This document shows, one piece after another, positions 11,301-24,274 of a DNA stretch of 64,000 nucleotides (position 1 is the stretch's first letter; every line of letters begins with the position of its first letter). The translations under genes were made by a program, and so were the position numbers. Source of the DNA: Lycocorax pyrrhopterus obiensis (Eukaryota; Chordata; Aves; Passeriformes; Paradisaeidae); contig JACSVZ010000001.1 of NCBI GenBank assembly GCA_014706295.1, positions 82,706,237-82,770,236 of the forward strand. The letters are read 5' to 3'. The notes beneath the pieces are model-generated. The model ran no database searches. It saw only the letters and a program-made list of their open reading frames with translations, and was not told where the DNA came from.

Positions 11301-13339
11301 GAGGAGTGATAAATGCAGAGTGAGAGAAGGACTGAAAGTGAGTCATAGTGTGAAAATTACTGCCAACACACATATGGTTAATCTTAATTGCCCCTTACAC
11401 CAAAAATAAGAAGATCTCAGTGAAGAGAAGGGGCTTCAATCCCTTTTGTATGGATGCTTTCTTAAGGAGTCTGCATTTTTTTCAGTATATGGTTATTATT
11501 TTGCACATGGTGATTAAAAGCAAACACTGCCTCAAATGCCATGTCAGATTCCCGCATGGAAAGATGCAAAGCTCAGAAATTCCTAAAAACATTTGCCTGT
11601 AGCTTTTCTATATGGAGTGATGTCTCAAGTTTTCTAGGTCTGATATTTTGGGATCTCCCAGAACTGAAAGTAAGTGTCAGTTCTGCTCTACTTTTGGGAC
11701 TGTCTTCATTTCATGAGGGCAAATCACCTGTTTTCTATTTCAGTGCTTGAAAAACGTTGGACTTCAGCCTTACTGTTTGGGTGACAGGTGTTTTCCATGA
11801 CAGCTACTTTTATGGGTGACTTTTAATTTTTTTTTTGTTTTTAAACCGTCCTTGCATGCATTTGATTTCAGTGTGATCAGTACCTTTCTATGTGTAACAT
11901 CTTGGGCTTTGAATACTTGATGTCATCTAGAGAACTGCAAATGGTTAATGTATTGGTATGACATATAAATGTGTATTTTGCCTTAATTCTCAGATAAAGA
12001 CAATGAGGTGGAGAGAAACAAAGCAGCCCTGTGCTGAGGCCACACAAACCCTGTTTTTAATGTGTTTGAGAGTAGGTATCAAACCTAACAACAATAACAA
12101 AATTTAATTATCATGAACATAGTGCAGAACTGATTGCAGTACATTCCACTTGTGTCCTTCTATGTGTCCAATCATTTCACCCTGAAACAGATGACCATGA
12201 TAGTTCAGTTTAATCCCTTTCAGAAGGTGACAATTTCTCTCTGTCACTAGAAAGAAAAGACAAGGTAACCAGCCCAGACTCAGACATCTGAAGGAGGGTG
12301 AGATGTAAGAAAGGTGATCTTAACCTTATATTTAACCGTGCATTGCCTCACCAGGGTAAACCTGAGCAGTCCTTGAGCCCAGCAGAGATGCCATGTGCTG
12401 CCCCCCAGTATAGCACTGGTTTGAATTCATCTTCACTGAAACATTTTCCTACCCCTTGAAAGCAACAGAAATAAAAACATCGCTGCATGAGTTGCTGATT
12501 GAGTTGCCAAAGGTATCTATCACAAAAATGAACTTGCCTATGCATTGTTGAGCTGCACTGATAAGTTTGCATTAATTCCACAAAACCATCCTCACAAAGA
12601 AATAGGCTGGATTAATGCTTTAATTTTTAAATGAGAGCTATGGCACCTATACACTTCAAAGTACAGGTAGATCAGAGAACACAAATTCCTGCAATATCAG
12701 TTGCTTTGTGACTTTTATTATATTTCTAGACAACCTTCTGAAATAGAAACAATATTAAGAGATAAGTAACTTTTTTAACAATGAACAGTGCATTTCCTAC
12801 AAATAAAAGGAAAGTTCACCATTACCAGATGTAGGAACAAATACATGACATGGAGTATTTCTCGCTTTCTAGAAAAATAGTATTGAAGATGTAAAGCAGA
12901 ACTATTTAAAATAAAATATCCCATTTTGACTAAAGGAGTCTATATGTATGTTGACTTTGAAATGCAATTACTGTGGAAACAAAAAACAAAGACGATGTCT
13001 CAGAGAGTGCCAAGCTCATATTCATGCCTGGACTGATTTCAAGTCTTTTCCTTGCTGAGAATTAAAGCTGAAGGTTTTCATGCTGAATTCTATAATAAAA
13101 GTCTTTCAGCAAGTTATTTTCATTCCTTGACTTCTGGCCATTGCTTTTTGATAACAAGGCATGAATAACACTTTTTTTTTCTTGAAGGCTAATAATTTTG
13201 AATGCCCCAAATTTTGGGGTATCTACTAGTTAAACATTTTTCACTTTCAAGTATTACCAAGTAAAAATAGCACTGCGAAAGTATGCACCTGAGTCTGTCA
13301 GTCCAGGTTTTTATGATCAAGGTAGAAAAATGGATTTTT

Positions 13340-13395
13340 CTTGCAGTCAGTATGGCCTTTTCTTGTATTTTACTTGCAGTCAGTATGGCCTTTTC
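13340..13395. repeat. 33-bp tandem duplication
   Basis: The 23-base core starting CTTGCAGTCAGTATGGCC occurs at 13340-13362 and again at 13373-13395, a period of 33 bases with about 1.7 copies. The two cores are identical, which suggests a recent local duplication. It lies in intergenic DNA. Confidence 0.85.
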
Positions 13396-13478
13396 AGACA
13401 TCTACCTCACAAGGATCTGTAATGCATTCTGTAAACACCTATTTCTTACTATTTATTGTAAAGCAAGTCTGCAACACA

Positions 13479-13508
13479 ATTATATATATATATACATATA
13501 TATATATA
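13479..13508. repeat. (TA)n microsatellite
   Basis: An alternating TA run interrupted by one C (TATATATACATATATATA style). Confidence 0.9.
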
Positions 13509-16500
13509 ACTAAACATAAAGATATTATTGTGTATTACACCAAATATAGTAGGTACATATACAGAATAATCTGTATTTACCAGATGATTTCCCTAGTAAC
13601 CCAATTTTAAAAGAATCTTGAAAGATGAAGAAAAACATGCTAGGAAACTTGGAAATTAATTTGTATTTTGATAAACCATGAAAATCTAATCTTTCAGAGG
13701 GCTTGTTTCATTATTAATCAATTCTATTTTGTGTTTTGAGCCTTTAATTAACAAAAATGCTTTTCCAAGTTTAAAAAAATATTTTTGGCAGAAATTAAAA
13801 AAACATGATGGAAATTTCAAATTTTAATACAATAAAAATAATATTGTGAAAGATGGTGTTGGGATTAAATATTAAAGCTTGCCAGATATAGACTATATCA
13901 TGCTGCTTGTCATTAAAAAAAATAAATGAAAATGAGTAATTTTCATTAGAGTGTGTGAAAGAAGGTGTCTAGTCAAATTTTTAAAAAAATTATATTTTTT
14001 TAATCAACCAAAAAATAATCAGGATTTTTAAGGAAGATTTTGAAGCTGCCATATACTTTTTTGGAATAAAGGAGATAGAATAATAGCTGTATTGCCAGTT
14101 TTTTAAACTTTAAAACCATTAAATTTTCAGAGTTTCCTTAATATTGCAGCACATATCGTATGAGGATACAGAACAATTATAATGTGGGAAGGAGAAAGAC
14201 TCTCATCTGAAAATATAGCAATATAGAGAACACTGAGGATCCTCATTCCTGATCTTACTTAAATAGATGTTAAATTTTGAGTTTGAGTTTGAATAATAGT
14301 AATTATAACTTTCTTCAGTTTAGTTTTCTTCTTCCACTTTTCCTAAAATGGAAAAAAACCCTCCAACCCACTGTACATCAAAAGAAAAAGAAACAGAATA
14401 TCAGTTCCTCACCAAAAAAAAAACCAAAAAAAAAAATCTGAACCATTATATGTTGGGTTTATTACATGATTTGTCTAAAAGTTTTAATAATTTTGTTTCA
14501 TTTTAGTTTATTGGAACATGGCCTGAATTCCATTTTCAAATAAAAAGTCCATGTCTTTTATTAAAATTTCTCAAACGAAATCTTCATCTGTCCTAATTTC
14601 CTCTTATGCATTTAGCCAATTTCAAGATCAGTTTGGTTTTGTTTTAGAGTGATCAAACCTATGTTTATTAATGAAAAACTGACCATTTTTTTGTTTTAAA
14701 TATCTGTTCAAACATCTAAAGGCACACAATCTGGCTTCAGAACAAACACAGACAGGCGAGAGAAAAACTCATATGTGCTAAATATTTTATTAATTGCTAA
14801 ATTTCAGATGAAAACAGCTTTATTTTGACATTTCCTTGAAAAGTTTGTTTTTAGAATGTAAAGGCTTTGTGTAGCCTTGTGAAAGAAAACGGGTGAAACT
14901 AATTAAAAATCAAATTGTATCTGGCAGATACAGCTTCTTTTGAGAGTTAAGATGCATACATTTATTTACCTGCAAGCAGGTGTCTCCATGGATATGTGAC
15001 AGGTAAGACAGGCACTTAGTTCAGGTCTCTGAAGTTAGATGTTTGAGTCATTTCAGATGGAGAGGACTAGGAGAGAGACCAGGAGGCAGGCTGGTACCTT
15101 CTGGACAAGCAGACAGAAAGCTGATGAAATAGACTAAGGCATCTTAAGGGAGTCCTGTTCTGGAACAGAATCTTACGAAATAATCTCATGGTAACTTTTG
15201 TCTAATTAGTCACAAAAACATGGTTACAAATAATGAAAAATAATCTTGGTATTCAAAAGGCATTTGGAAGTATATTGTGGTACCAACACAGATTGAATCT
15301 CATGTTTACATCCACCTTGAGCTGGAGTTTAGCTGCAGGGAAGAGTGGTTCACAGCAGAGCTTGAAAACCTTCAAGGAAGTGACGCAGACTGAATGTATT
15401 TACCTGTCTGGCTTTGAAGCAAAAGTGTGAGCAATAAGTATCACCATTTGAGACCTCAAATTTCCCTCTGCTTGGCCACGTCCTCAATGCTTTTAGCTTG
15501 TGCTGCACAGAGGACTCCCTTGGGTGAGATGAATCTGCACAGTTAGTGCTATGTGTAAAGCATGGCACATTTAGACCTGTGCTATATCTTCAGAGCCCTA
15601 CAAAAGAGCACTAACACATTGGGAAGCCTGGCTGTTATTCTTATTTCGACAATGGCCTTATTATTTTATCCTGCTAATCTGATTTTCAAAGATTTATACA
15701 TTAATTTTTCGTACATTAATCCCTGAAACTATGCTTGGAAAGCCCATGCTATAAATACCACACGACTAATGCACATGCCAGGAGCAGACAAAATTTACAA
15801 GAAACAGACAAACCTCAGAATAATAATTTCATTATATCACCCTTCTAAATCATCCCAGCTGTTCCGACACTTTAATTACAAAGAGACACTTCCAGTCTTA
15901 AAGTATTGTGGCCTGTGTAATAAATCATTTCCCTTTATATACGTTATGATTCTGACTACTGTAGAGGAGTTGTTTTACAATCCTTTACAAAGGCAGAGAG
16001 TAAACAAGAAATTGAATAACATAACTATAAAATTCAATAAAAATATTGTGTCAGTCCTGAATTTATTACAACATATATACATGCAATAAATTAAGTGGTT
16101 TTCACATTCTCCTTCCCATATCCCACATAAGCTTCTCTGTGGACTACAGGTATGGGAGCAGGAAGAAGGTGGCCAGTTCTGGACCTATTGTACCCAAAAA
16201 GTGATATTTTATGAAAGCTGCATGTAAAGGACAGAAGCTCCAGAAAAATTTCACTAAGCAACTTGTAGACAAAGGAGTAGGAAGAAAATCTGAGTGAGGA
16301 ATAAAGAATGTGTGTGACTTGTTTTCAGTCTAAAACACTCTTGCCATAATTACAATTAAGAAAAAGCAGAAGGGATAGAACAGTTTGCTGTAAACAGTGG
16401 CTTCAGAACATAAAAATGAAAATGTACAAAACCCAGTAATTATAGAAGTAAATACAGTCCTAGCATGGGGCTACTGGGGTCTGCTGTTCCCTTAGGCATG

Positions 16501-18499
16501 TACAAAAATTCACAGTAATGTTAATAAAGGCTGCAGAGACAGTTTGTGGTCCGTACATTTATACTTCTTCAAATTTACCTACAGAGGTATTTGTCCTGCA
16601 GCCTTAAATCATAAGAAGTCGTTGTCCAAGAAAAAATACCATCTTTTATCTTCACTTTGTGGTGTGTTTCATCACACACTGCGCTGAAGCAGCAGGATTG
16701 CTGGCAACCATGTTATATAGCCTCTCTGAAAAGTTGTTTGCAATAATAGATGTGTTGAAGGGAGGTCAAGCTGCTTTCAATGGACAGAGCCTTCCAAAGC
16801 AGTGACTTAGATGCTGGAAATGTTCTCCTTTCTTATCACTTGATCCTTGTCTCGGCTGCGTCTCACTACATTCACTTTGCTGATTTCAGCTTCTTGTTAT
16901 CATCAAGCTTTAAAGGCGTTTGATTAAGTCAGAAATATGAACGTTGTTATTAACAATGATTTGTGTGAATTGCCCTTTGCAAAGATGAAATAATTTCACA
17001 GATGTATGGGGACATGGAATTTTTACGTGATCATATTAACCTCAGCCTACCAAGCAGTAGTCTATAAGCTGTGAAACATTATAAGGCTGGAATAGAGGTA
17101 TCCATTATTCTTCTCAACAGAAGGTGCCTCCCCACATACAATCATTGTTTTTAGCTATCAGTTCTCTCAGCATACATCCTGGCTATAGTGTTAACACTGT
17201 GTGATGCAGAGTGGTATTCATAATTAAGGAGCATCTCAAATCTAGGCAGTCATGATTTTAATTTCTGTGTTGCTATTTTTGTCTTTGTTTTTAATTTGTG
17301 AGATTTGAAAGGAAAAATAATATTATGGTCTCTGTCCACCAGGTTTACTTTTTAGTCTCTGCTAATTTTCTTTATTGAAAGTTTCATCTTTTTATCTACA
17401 AACCAGTAAGGTTCTGCACATAAAGAAACCCATCCTGAAATCAGCTCCATATGGACAGACCATATGGGCACACTGAGTCCCACTGAAGTGAACTATGGTT
17501 AGCACTTCTTATTTCTGCTATAATAACGTGTGTGTCCCTCACCATGGGCCTTGTTGCGCCAGGCACTGTAGAAACAAAAAGAAAAACTTAATCTTAGTGC
17601 TAGCAGATAAACCACCACAGTACAGATAGGATGGATACTGAAAGTCATTATGGTTGCAGACTAGATTGTTAAATGGCACACATATCAGTATTAACCTGTC
17701 AGAGTTAATGAAATCAGCATTTTTATATCATTCCCTTTATTGTGCGTCTCTCTAGAAGAGGTCATTCTCATTTCCTTTCTGGGTATAAATCACAAGTGTT
17801 CTTTCCTGCTGTCAGTGAGGTTGCACATATGTGTGTTAAGGTTAGAATCAAACATCATTTTGCAATCTGGACATGTCTAAAGAGGGAGGTAGCTGTGGAA
17901 TAAGGGCTAAAGGGAACATGTAGTGCATTAATAATCTTACAGGAGCTCGTTCTTGCAGCTGGGTTCAGTAAACTATGCAGTAAACATGTCCATGTGGAAA
18001 GACAGTGTAAAATACCAACTTCCGTATGAATTTATGCCTACAGTGCTTTACAGATGTTCCTTTTTCAGGAAAATCCTGTATAATGACACCAGAATTAAAC
18101 CAAAGGTTTATTTCCTGAAAGTTACATTTTTCATGGCAAATATTTACATGTAAAGGATAGAAAGAATGATGCTTATCCACTTAACAAAGGTAAGGACATT
18201 CTTACCTCTCCTAGGAACATTATAAAGGTGACTCTTCAGAGAGAAGGAAGAAAAGATGGAAAGGCAATTGCATGTGCATATTTTGTGATCATCAAGGCTG
18301 CTCAAGATTTCACAATCAAGCTCTTTCCAAGTAGGTCACAATTATATTGCAAACTGCTTGTTTGAAAAAACATGGTGGGTAGTAATCTGGAAATTGAAGA
18401 TTAAAAATAAGAGGCAAAACCTTAAGAGTTATGATAATATCCCATTAAACAATTTATTTGGAGCTGCAATGGATTCTCTATTATTAAAATTCTTTAAAT

Positions 18500-18655
18500 C
18501 AGGTTTGGAAGGCTTTCAGGAAGAGATGCTCTTGCTTAATCCAAAGTTATGGGCTTTACTTACAGAATTTCGGGTGAGAGTGTCTGACCTGTACTGTGCA
18601 AGCAGTCAGATTAGATGATCATAATGGTCTCTTCTGGCCTTAAAATCTACCAATA
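18500..18655 (+). mobile_element. CR1-type LINE 3' tail (old)
   Basis: The segment ends with a stretch close to the CR1 3' tail in which 'GTCAGATTAGATGATCATAA' is followed by TGGTCTCTTCTGGCCTTAAAATCT. It is oriented on the plus strand. Upstream, the bases from about 18500 also follow the usual order of that tail. There is no coding capacity. The divergence suggests an old insertion. Confidence 0.7.
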
Positions 18656-18779
18656 TATTAAGCCTCCTGCTGTAATGCTGTGATGCAGAGGCAATTTACA
18701 TCAAGTTCTGAAGAGCACTTAAATTAATTGTTTCATTAAAACCCATTTGAATGCTTTTACATCTTGATGCATGCTACTT

Positions 18780-19215
18780 CTGGGTGCCTCACAGATTTCA
18801 TTTGGAGATCTTCAGCTCCAAAAAGCCTATTACGTTTGCCTGGCCTGACTTGTGCCTTCTGCCGGCCGGAACAGCCTGTTCCCGGGGAATTCACGTGGCG
18901 AGGAGCCCTGATACCATGTCTAGTGCCCGTGGGTGGTTCCCTGGCTACCACTAGGAGGTGCTTCCAGCGGCTGCGCTCGGTGCTCCTGTTGGCATCATGA
19001 GGAATGAGTTCAGCTCAGTGTGGGAGCGTATTTCAGATCTTTCCTACACCTACAGCCTTATGCCAAAAATAAGATGCAATCATTTGTTTCCTAGGTGATA
19101 ACTGCACTGAGCATGTGCAGTCCCTGCTGCCTCTAAAATGGTGAAGTGTGTTATCAGCCTTCCTCGCAGTGCTTTTGAGGCAATGCATCAAGCAGCTTTC
19201 ACTGCAGAACAAATG
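18780..19215. promoter_or_regulatory. GC-rich block with E-boxes, candidate enhancer
   Basis: This isolated GC-rich patch lies in AT-rich DNA about 15 kb upstream of TYR. It contains TCACGTGG (18891-18898), GCATGTGC (19111-19118), a CTCF-like stretch CCACTAGGAGGTGCT (18948-18962) and SOX-like ACAAATGG (about 19208). Open frames of 64-78 residues here look like by-products of the GC content. A role as an enhancer is inference only. Confidence 0.3.
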
Positions 19216-20223
19216 GCTTCTTGATTATGTACAGAAGGGGGAAAAATGTACTGAGGTTTGCAATTCAGTACTCATTCTTGGCAAAAGTAATTTTATTCTA
19301 TTTGTTTGCTTTTTCTCTGGTAAGTGAAGGGAAGAGGGAGCAAGAACTGTCAATTCCAAGGTTTCTAAATAGTAGAAGACTTTTTAGATGTTCTTTCTTG
19401 ATAGTCTTTCTTAATCTGTATCTGCATGAAGCTGCAGAAATTCTAGTTCCAACCTTGTTTTCTCATGCAGACTTTGAAAGCTTGTCAAAGCAGAATATCA
19501 TCCAAGTGTGTCTTCTATCTATAGAGTATCTAAATGCCAAAAAGACATAAAAATATTTGCATTATGCTACTGTCCTTTGCAGGAAACAGTAAAGAGTAAC
19601 ATAAGAAGTATGAAAAGACTTTTGGTATCCTGTTAGATTTTTTTAGTTCGTCTTTTTATTGATGTTATTTCAAATGCCTGCAAGTTTTGAAAATATGCAG
19701 AGTTTCTGAATTCTTGAAATACATCACTTCACTTATCAACTTCAATTTTGGTTTTGTTTAAAATAGCTGTTTATTGAGGATTTTATTTAGAAATGTAGTA
19801 TTTTATTGAAAGGCCTACTAAAACCTCTTTGTTGTCAGAAATTCTTGACATCTTTGGCAAAATATCGTCTGAAGGGCCAACCAGTGATGACTCTTGCTAT
19901 GTATTCTACTCCAGTTAAGGCAAATATTTAAGAGAAATAATTTTTTTTTTTCTGAGTAATACTAACCATCATGAACAAACTGATGGGATTTCACTGTATA
20001 GAAATTTTTATATTCCTACTTTGGGAAGATGAAATTTGCTGATTTAATTTGTGGAGATTTTCAACCTGATTATAAGCAAGAGTCTAATTCCAAAGTTTCA
20101 CTCTCCATTGTCCATCTGGTCTTTAGGCTTAGATGAAAGTTGGAGCAATCTCTGTGCTCTGTCATTGATTGGTGTAGTGAGGTGGAATTCTTGCTTTCTC
20201 TGTAATTTAACACAAACTGCCCT

Positions 20224-20290
20224 CCCCCCCCCCACCACGAGCCCCCTCAAACAACCAAACCAAACCAAACCAAACCAAACCAAACCAAAA
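20224..20290. repeat. poly-C run and (CCAAA)n microsatellite
   Basis: Ten consecutive C bases at 20224-20233 are followed, from 20255, by about seven CCAAA pentanucleotide units that grade into an A-rich tail. Confidence 0.9.
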
Positions 20291-20939
20291 AACACACAAA
20301 AAACCCTAAAAAATTGGAAGATTGACTTCTCAGCCTCTCCCCTACAAAAACCAGAGGATGACATGTAATTGATGAGAAAACAAGCTCTAAAATATGTGTA
20401 GCTAACTACTTCTCATCTTGTTTTTGTACTTGAATCAAGATCCTGATTATTTTATCAGGTTCAGGAAAAGGTCACACAGCAAGATGATAATGTGAAGAGC
20501 TTTCAAATCATACTAAACCCATAAAATTTAATTTACATGGACAATTGTGATATTAAAACCCTGGGGGACTACAGTTTACAGGTCTGCAACAGAGCAAAGT
20601 TCTGTGTTTCAGATGGCATGACTTTTGAAGATAATGTGGTTTGTTAAATTACATTTTGATATTGTATCTTGATATGAGAAAAGTTACAGAAAAAAGTAAT
20701 GAATCTATGTCACAAAAACCCAAAACGAGGTGTGATAAATACTGCTCTCACATCAATTGATCTGACAGCTGGCCTAGGTGCTGAATTGCAATGACAAGCC
20801 TTGAATATGGGTAAGGTGATTCTTTTCATCTTTCTAATGGTATTTTAAAAATCTTTATTTGTTCCAGAAGCAATCTTTGAATAACTCACTTCTGGCTACA
20901 GGAGTAATTTATTTTCGGTCAACACAAGCAACAAACTTC

Positions 20940-20972
20940 TCATATTTGGAAAGAATTTCTTTCCAAATATGA
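20940..20972. repeat. 33-bp perfect palindrome
   Basis: The arm TCATATTTGGAAAGAA is followed by a single central T (20956) and then its exact reverse complement, giving 16 paired bases with no mismatch. Each arm contains a CArG-like CCAAATATGA half. It could form a hairpin, or be a symmetric protein site. Confidence 0.95.
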
Positions 20973-23900
20973 CCACAAAGAACATATAGCAATGTCAATA
21001 TCTTCTTTAATGTAGCAAATCGTTGCCAAGTTGATTGTACTCTCTGCAGTTGTTTTACCATCTTCCTCCACACTTGGCTCCTTTTCTTTATATTTTTTTT
21101 ACTGAAATTATTAAAGGTATTTCTGAAGACTTAACAGGTGTCCTCTTGCTGCTGAAGGCATGTCAGTAGTGTCGATATCAAAGAGGCTACAAATGCTTTG
21201 TGTGCAAAATTGAAAAAAAAAATCTAGGGTGATATGTCTTGTGAAGTTGGTTCCCTCATTGCATCAGCAAAGCTTTTGCGTCCTTGGTTTCAAAGATGTT
21301 AAACTCCACGTAAGCAAAATCATGTTGTTTTATTTGTAAACAACAGTGCCAAGAAATCAGAAGTATTATCAATATTTATAAAAAGCTTAACAAACAGAAG
21401 CTCTTTACTGGTGAGATATTAACGTCAGCTCAGAAGGGAATTGTCTGTTCAAACATGGTCCTGACAAACTTGACCGTATTTTGACAGTTTTGTTTCTTTT
21501 CCTCCGTAGGAGTTAATAGACCCGTGAACAAAGCAGTGTTTTGGGGCCAATTTACATGTGAAATTTGACTGTGTGACTGAGAGTTCTAGGTTGGTTCTTT
21601 TTTCTGTACAGCACAACATTTTATCTCTGCTTAAAACAATACCTCTTTGCCTTCCTTGCAGTAACGCATGCATAGACATCACTGCAGTTTTGGCATTACA
21701 TACAACCACCAGTCTTCTTCTCTGTCATGTACTCCAGACACCTGAGAGGTTCAAATGTTTCTTGTTCTTAGATCTGGACTATTATTTCAAGCTGTTTTCA
21801 TTTATGCTATTTATTCAGTGGGTACTGGCTTAGGACCAAGCAAAAGCACATTCACCTCTATAAGAATAAATATTTTTCTATTTTTGTGCAGGATTTGGAT
21901 ATTTTATGGCTTTAATGAGACCCATCTTCAGCTTGCCCCAGCTTCACATCAAGTAAACAAGGAATGGCAGATTTTTGTCTACTTCTTTTCCAAGTTTTTT
22001 AACATTTTTTGTTTTAGCAGAACACGACCACCTTTAAGAAAAGTGGGGGATGCAGGCAAGGCAAACATTTGGCCTACTCTAGAGCTGTACTAGAAACGTG
22101 GAACAGTTAGAGCAGTTTTCTAATAAAATGCAGTAGAGCATTATACCAGAGTACTGGTAAAAAAAAAAGAAAAAGAAAAGGCACTGATTTTTTCCTACCA
22201 ATACACAAGGAGGGTTTCATTTTTACCTTACTTATTCCTTATTCTCTTTTACTTCTTCTGCCTTCAGAGATCATCCAAGTGCTCATACATGAGATCTTCA
22301 GAGACACAATTCTAATCAAATTTCTTTCATTTATTTTTTTTATTTCGCATCCTATTTGAGTCTGAAATGATGTCTCAGAACTTCTTGGGGTCACAGTGGG
22401 ATTTTCCACATGGCTTCTTAAGGTCAGAATTCATATTGGGAATCTCAGTGGGGCTGCACTGTGATAAGCATTTCTGTCAGCTCAATGCTGTGGGAGTAGC
22501 TGCATTAGAAATATGCACAATAGGGTAGGTTTGACAAATGAATAAGCTCAGAGTGTTCTTTAGCACACCATGTGTCTGAGCTGCTTTAATGCACAGGCTG
22601 ATGTTTAAACACAGGAAAAGTGGAGAAGTGATCATTTAAACTTCATATTCAGCTAGTGGCCCATGCTGGGGAAAAAACAGATGGTTGTTTCACTCACTCT
22701 TCAAAAAGAAGTTTATACCTGAGCCTTGACAATTTCTTAACCAGACAGTTTTTAAATACTGTTTTTCATTTTTTATGAAAACCATGTCATGCTCATACTG
22801 CCGAACTCTAAGAGTTCGTAAGGCAGGTATCTGCTTCTCAATTAGTCTTGTTTTCGTAAATTGGCCAATCTTAAGGTACATACACTTGAAGACTTCTTAG
22901 GGATGACACTGATTGTATCAGCCAGGCACCAGGTCCTATCATGAAGGAAGTATAGGTGACCAGAGGTAGATTTCGCATTACAGTAGCCTATGTCTGATAA
23001 GGAAAGTTTTGGTATGTATCCACTCTCAATACCCAAGCTGTTCATGCTCACATGGTACTGTAAAGGATTTGGATCCATCAGCAATTAGATTATTCATCCA
23101 GCAGGCTACCATGGCACAACTCTTGAACTTGAAAGAAGAAGCCAGAAGAAATATTGGGAGAAGCCCTAAGTAGAAATAGGATATGCCCATTCAGCTGGGT
23201 TTTTGTCTTAATAAAGCACTCTTATACATCTAGAGTCATATAGCATCCAAAAACAAAGCTGCATTTCTCTTAGTTGCATTTTCTTTTCGTGTGCATTGAT
23301 AGTCAAAGGAAGAAAGTTTGACAGAGAAAAGTTTTTGGGTGGTTGTGTAAATAGATTTACCTAAGGGAAAAAGAGGTATATAAGAGAAGGGAACTGCATT
23401 TGGTATTTAATTATAGTTCAAAGTAATTTATCCACTAATTTTCTTCATCAGCCTCTTCCATTTCTGGAATGAAAAAAAAAAGAAAACAAACCAAAAAAGT
23501 CCCCATTTCACAAATTCAAGAGCTTGCTCAATGCCAATAAAAAGTGGAGGTGCACCTGCTTCCTCAGTGGGCCGTACATAATTAATTAATTTGTCAGAAA
23601 CTCTAATTTGTGAACAGCAGCCACATTGCTGGGTCTCAAAAAAGTAGTCATCTTCAAAATACAAAGACTTTTTTTGTCAAGTTGGTGTTCCTATGGTAAC
23701 TACAGTAATTGTTTACCTAGGAAAGCAATGTTGGGGATTTATAATTTAAAGACATACACCAAATTTTACACCTCTGATTGCTGCTTGCCTTAGTCCTTTC
23801 TTGCCCCATTTTTGGTGTCCTGTGGGAAGGTGAGGAATTGAAATAATTTTGTGTCTATGCCCCCTGCCACTGTTACTAGTCCTGCTTCTGAGATGACATT

Positions 23901-24274
23901 TTGCACAAATATAGCTACAAGCAAGGAGACAGAGCTGGCTCCAAGTCACCTTCTGTGGTAGGTGAACTGCCAAGCAGGCACGTGCTGATCCAAGCCTGTG
24001 TTACTGCTGGAGCAAGGTTGTTTTGTGCTACGTATTTCCCAGTCTTTTGCCAACCTCCTTTGTTCATGGAGGGAACGGGATTCATATCACAATGTCAGCA
24101 GGAGGAATCAGCTGGCCAAGAATAGCTGAAAATATCAGTGTTTCAGCTGAAATACTGCAGTAAGGTGATTAGCATGGAGCATTGAGGTGACATTTTGCCA
24201 CTTTCATCTGGAGGACAGAGTTTTGTTCAGGGGAAATTCATCACCTTTATATACTCTGGTTTGTTTTCATGCAG

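Larger units (their letters stand above)
4304..18499. other. TYR-GRM5 intergenic DNA, TYR-proximal part
   Basis: This is AT-rich non-coding sequence with no gene I recognise and only short, family-less open frames. Contents worth noting are an A/T pentanucleotide run (about 5508-5525), a GC-richer patch with E-box and SOX-like motifs (5150-5360), a CACGTG E-box at 9028-9033, a 33-bp tandem duplication (13340-13395) and a TA microsatellite (13479-13508). The remainder, including 14-18.4 kb, shows nothing I can name. Confidence 0.8.
18656..24274. other. intergenic DNA between CR1 copies
   Basis: No gene is recognisable. The interval includes the GC-rich block at 18.8-19.2 kb, a poly-C run plus (CCAAA)n array (20224-20290) and a 33-bp perfect palindrome (20940-20972). 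Otherwise the sequence is AT-rich and unremarkable. Confidence 0.8.
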
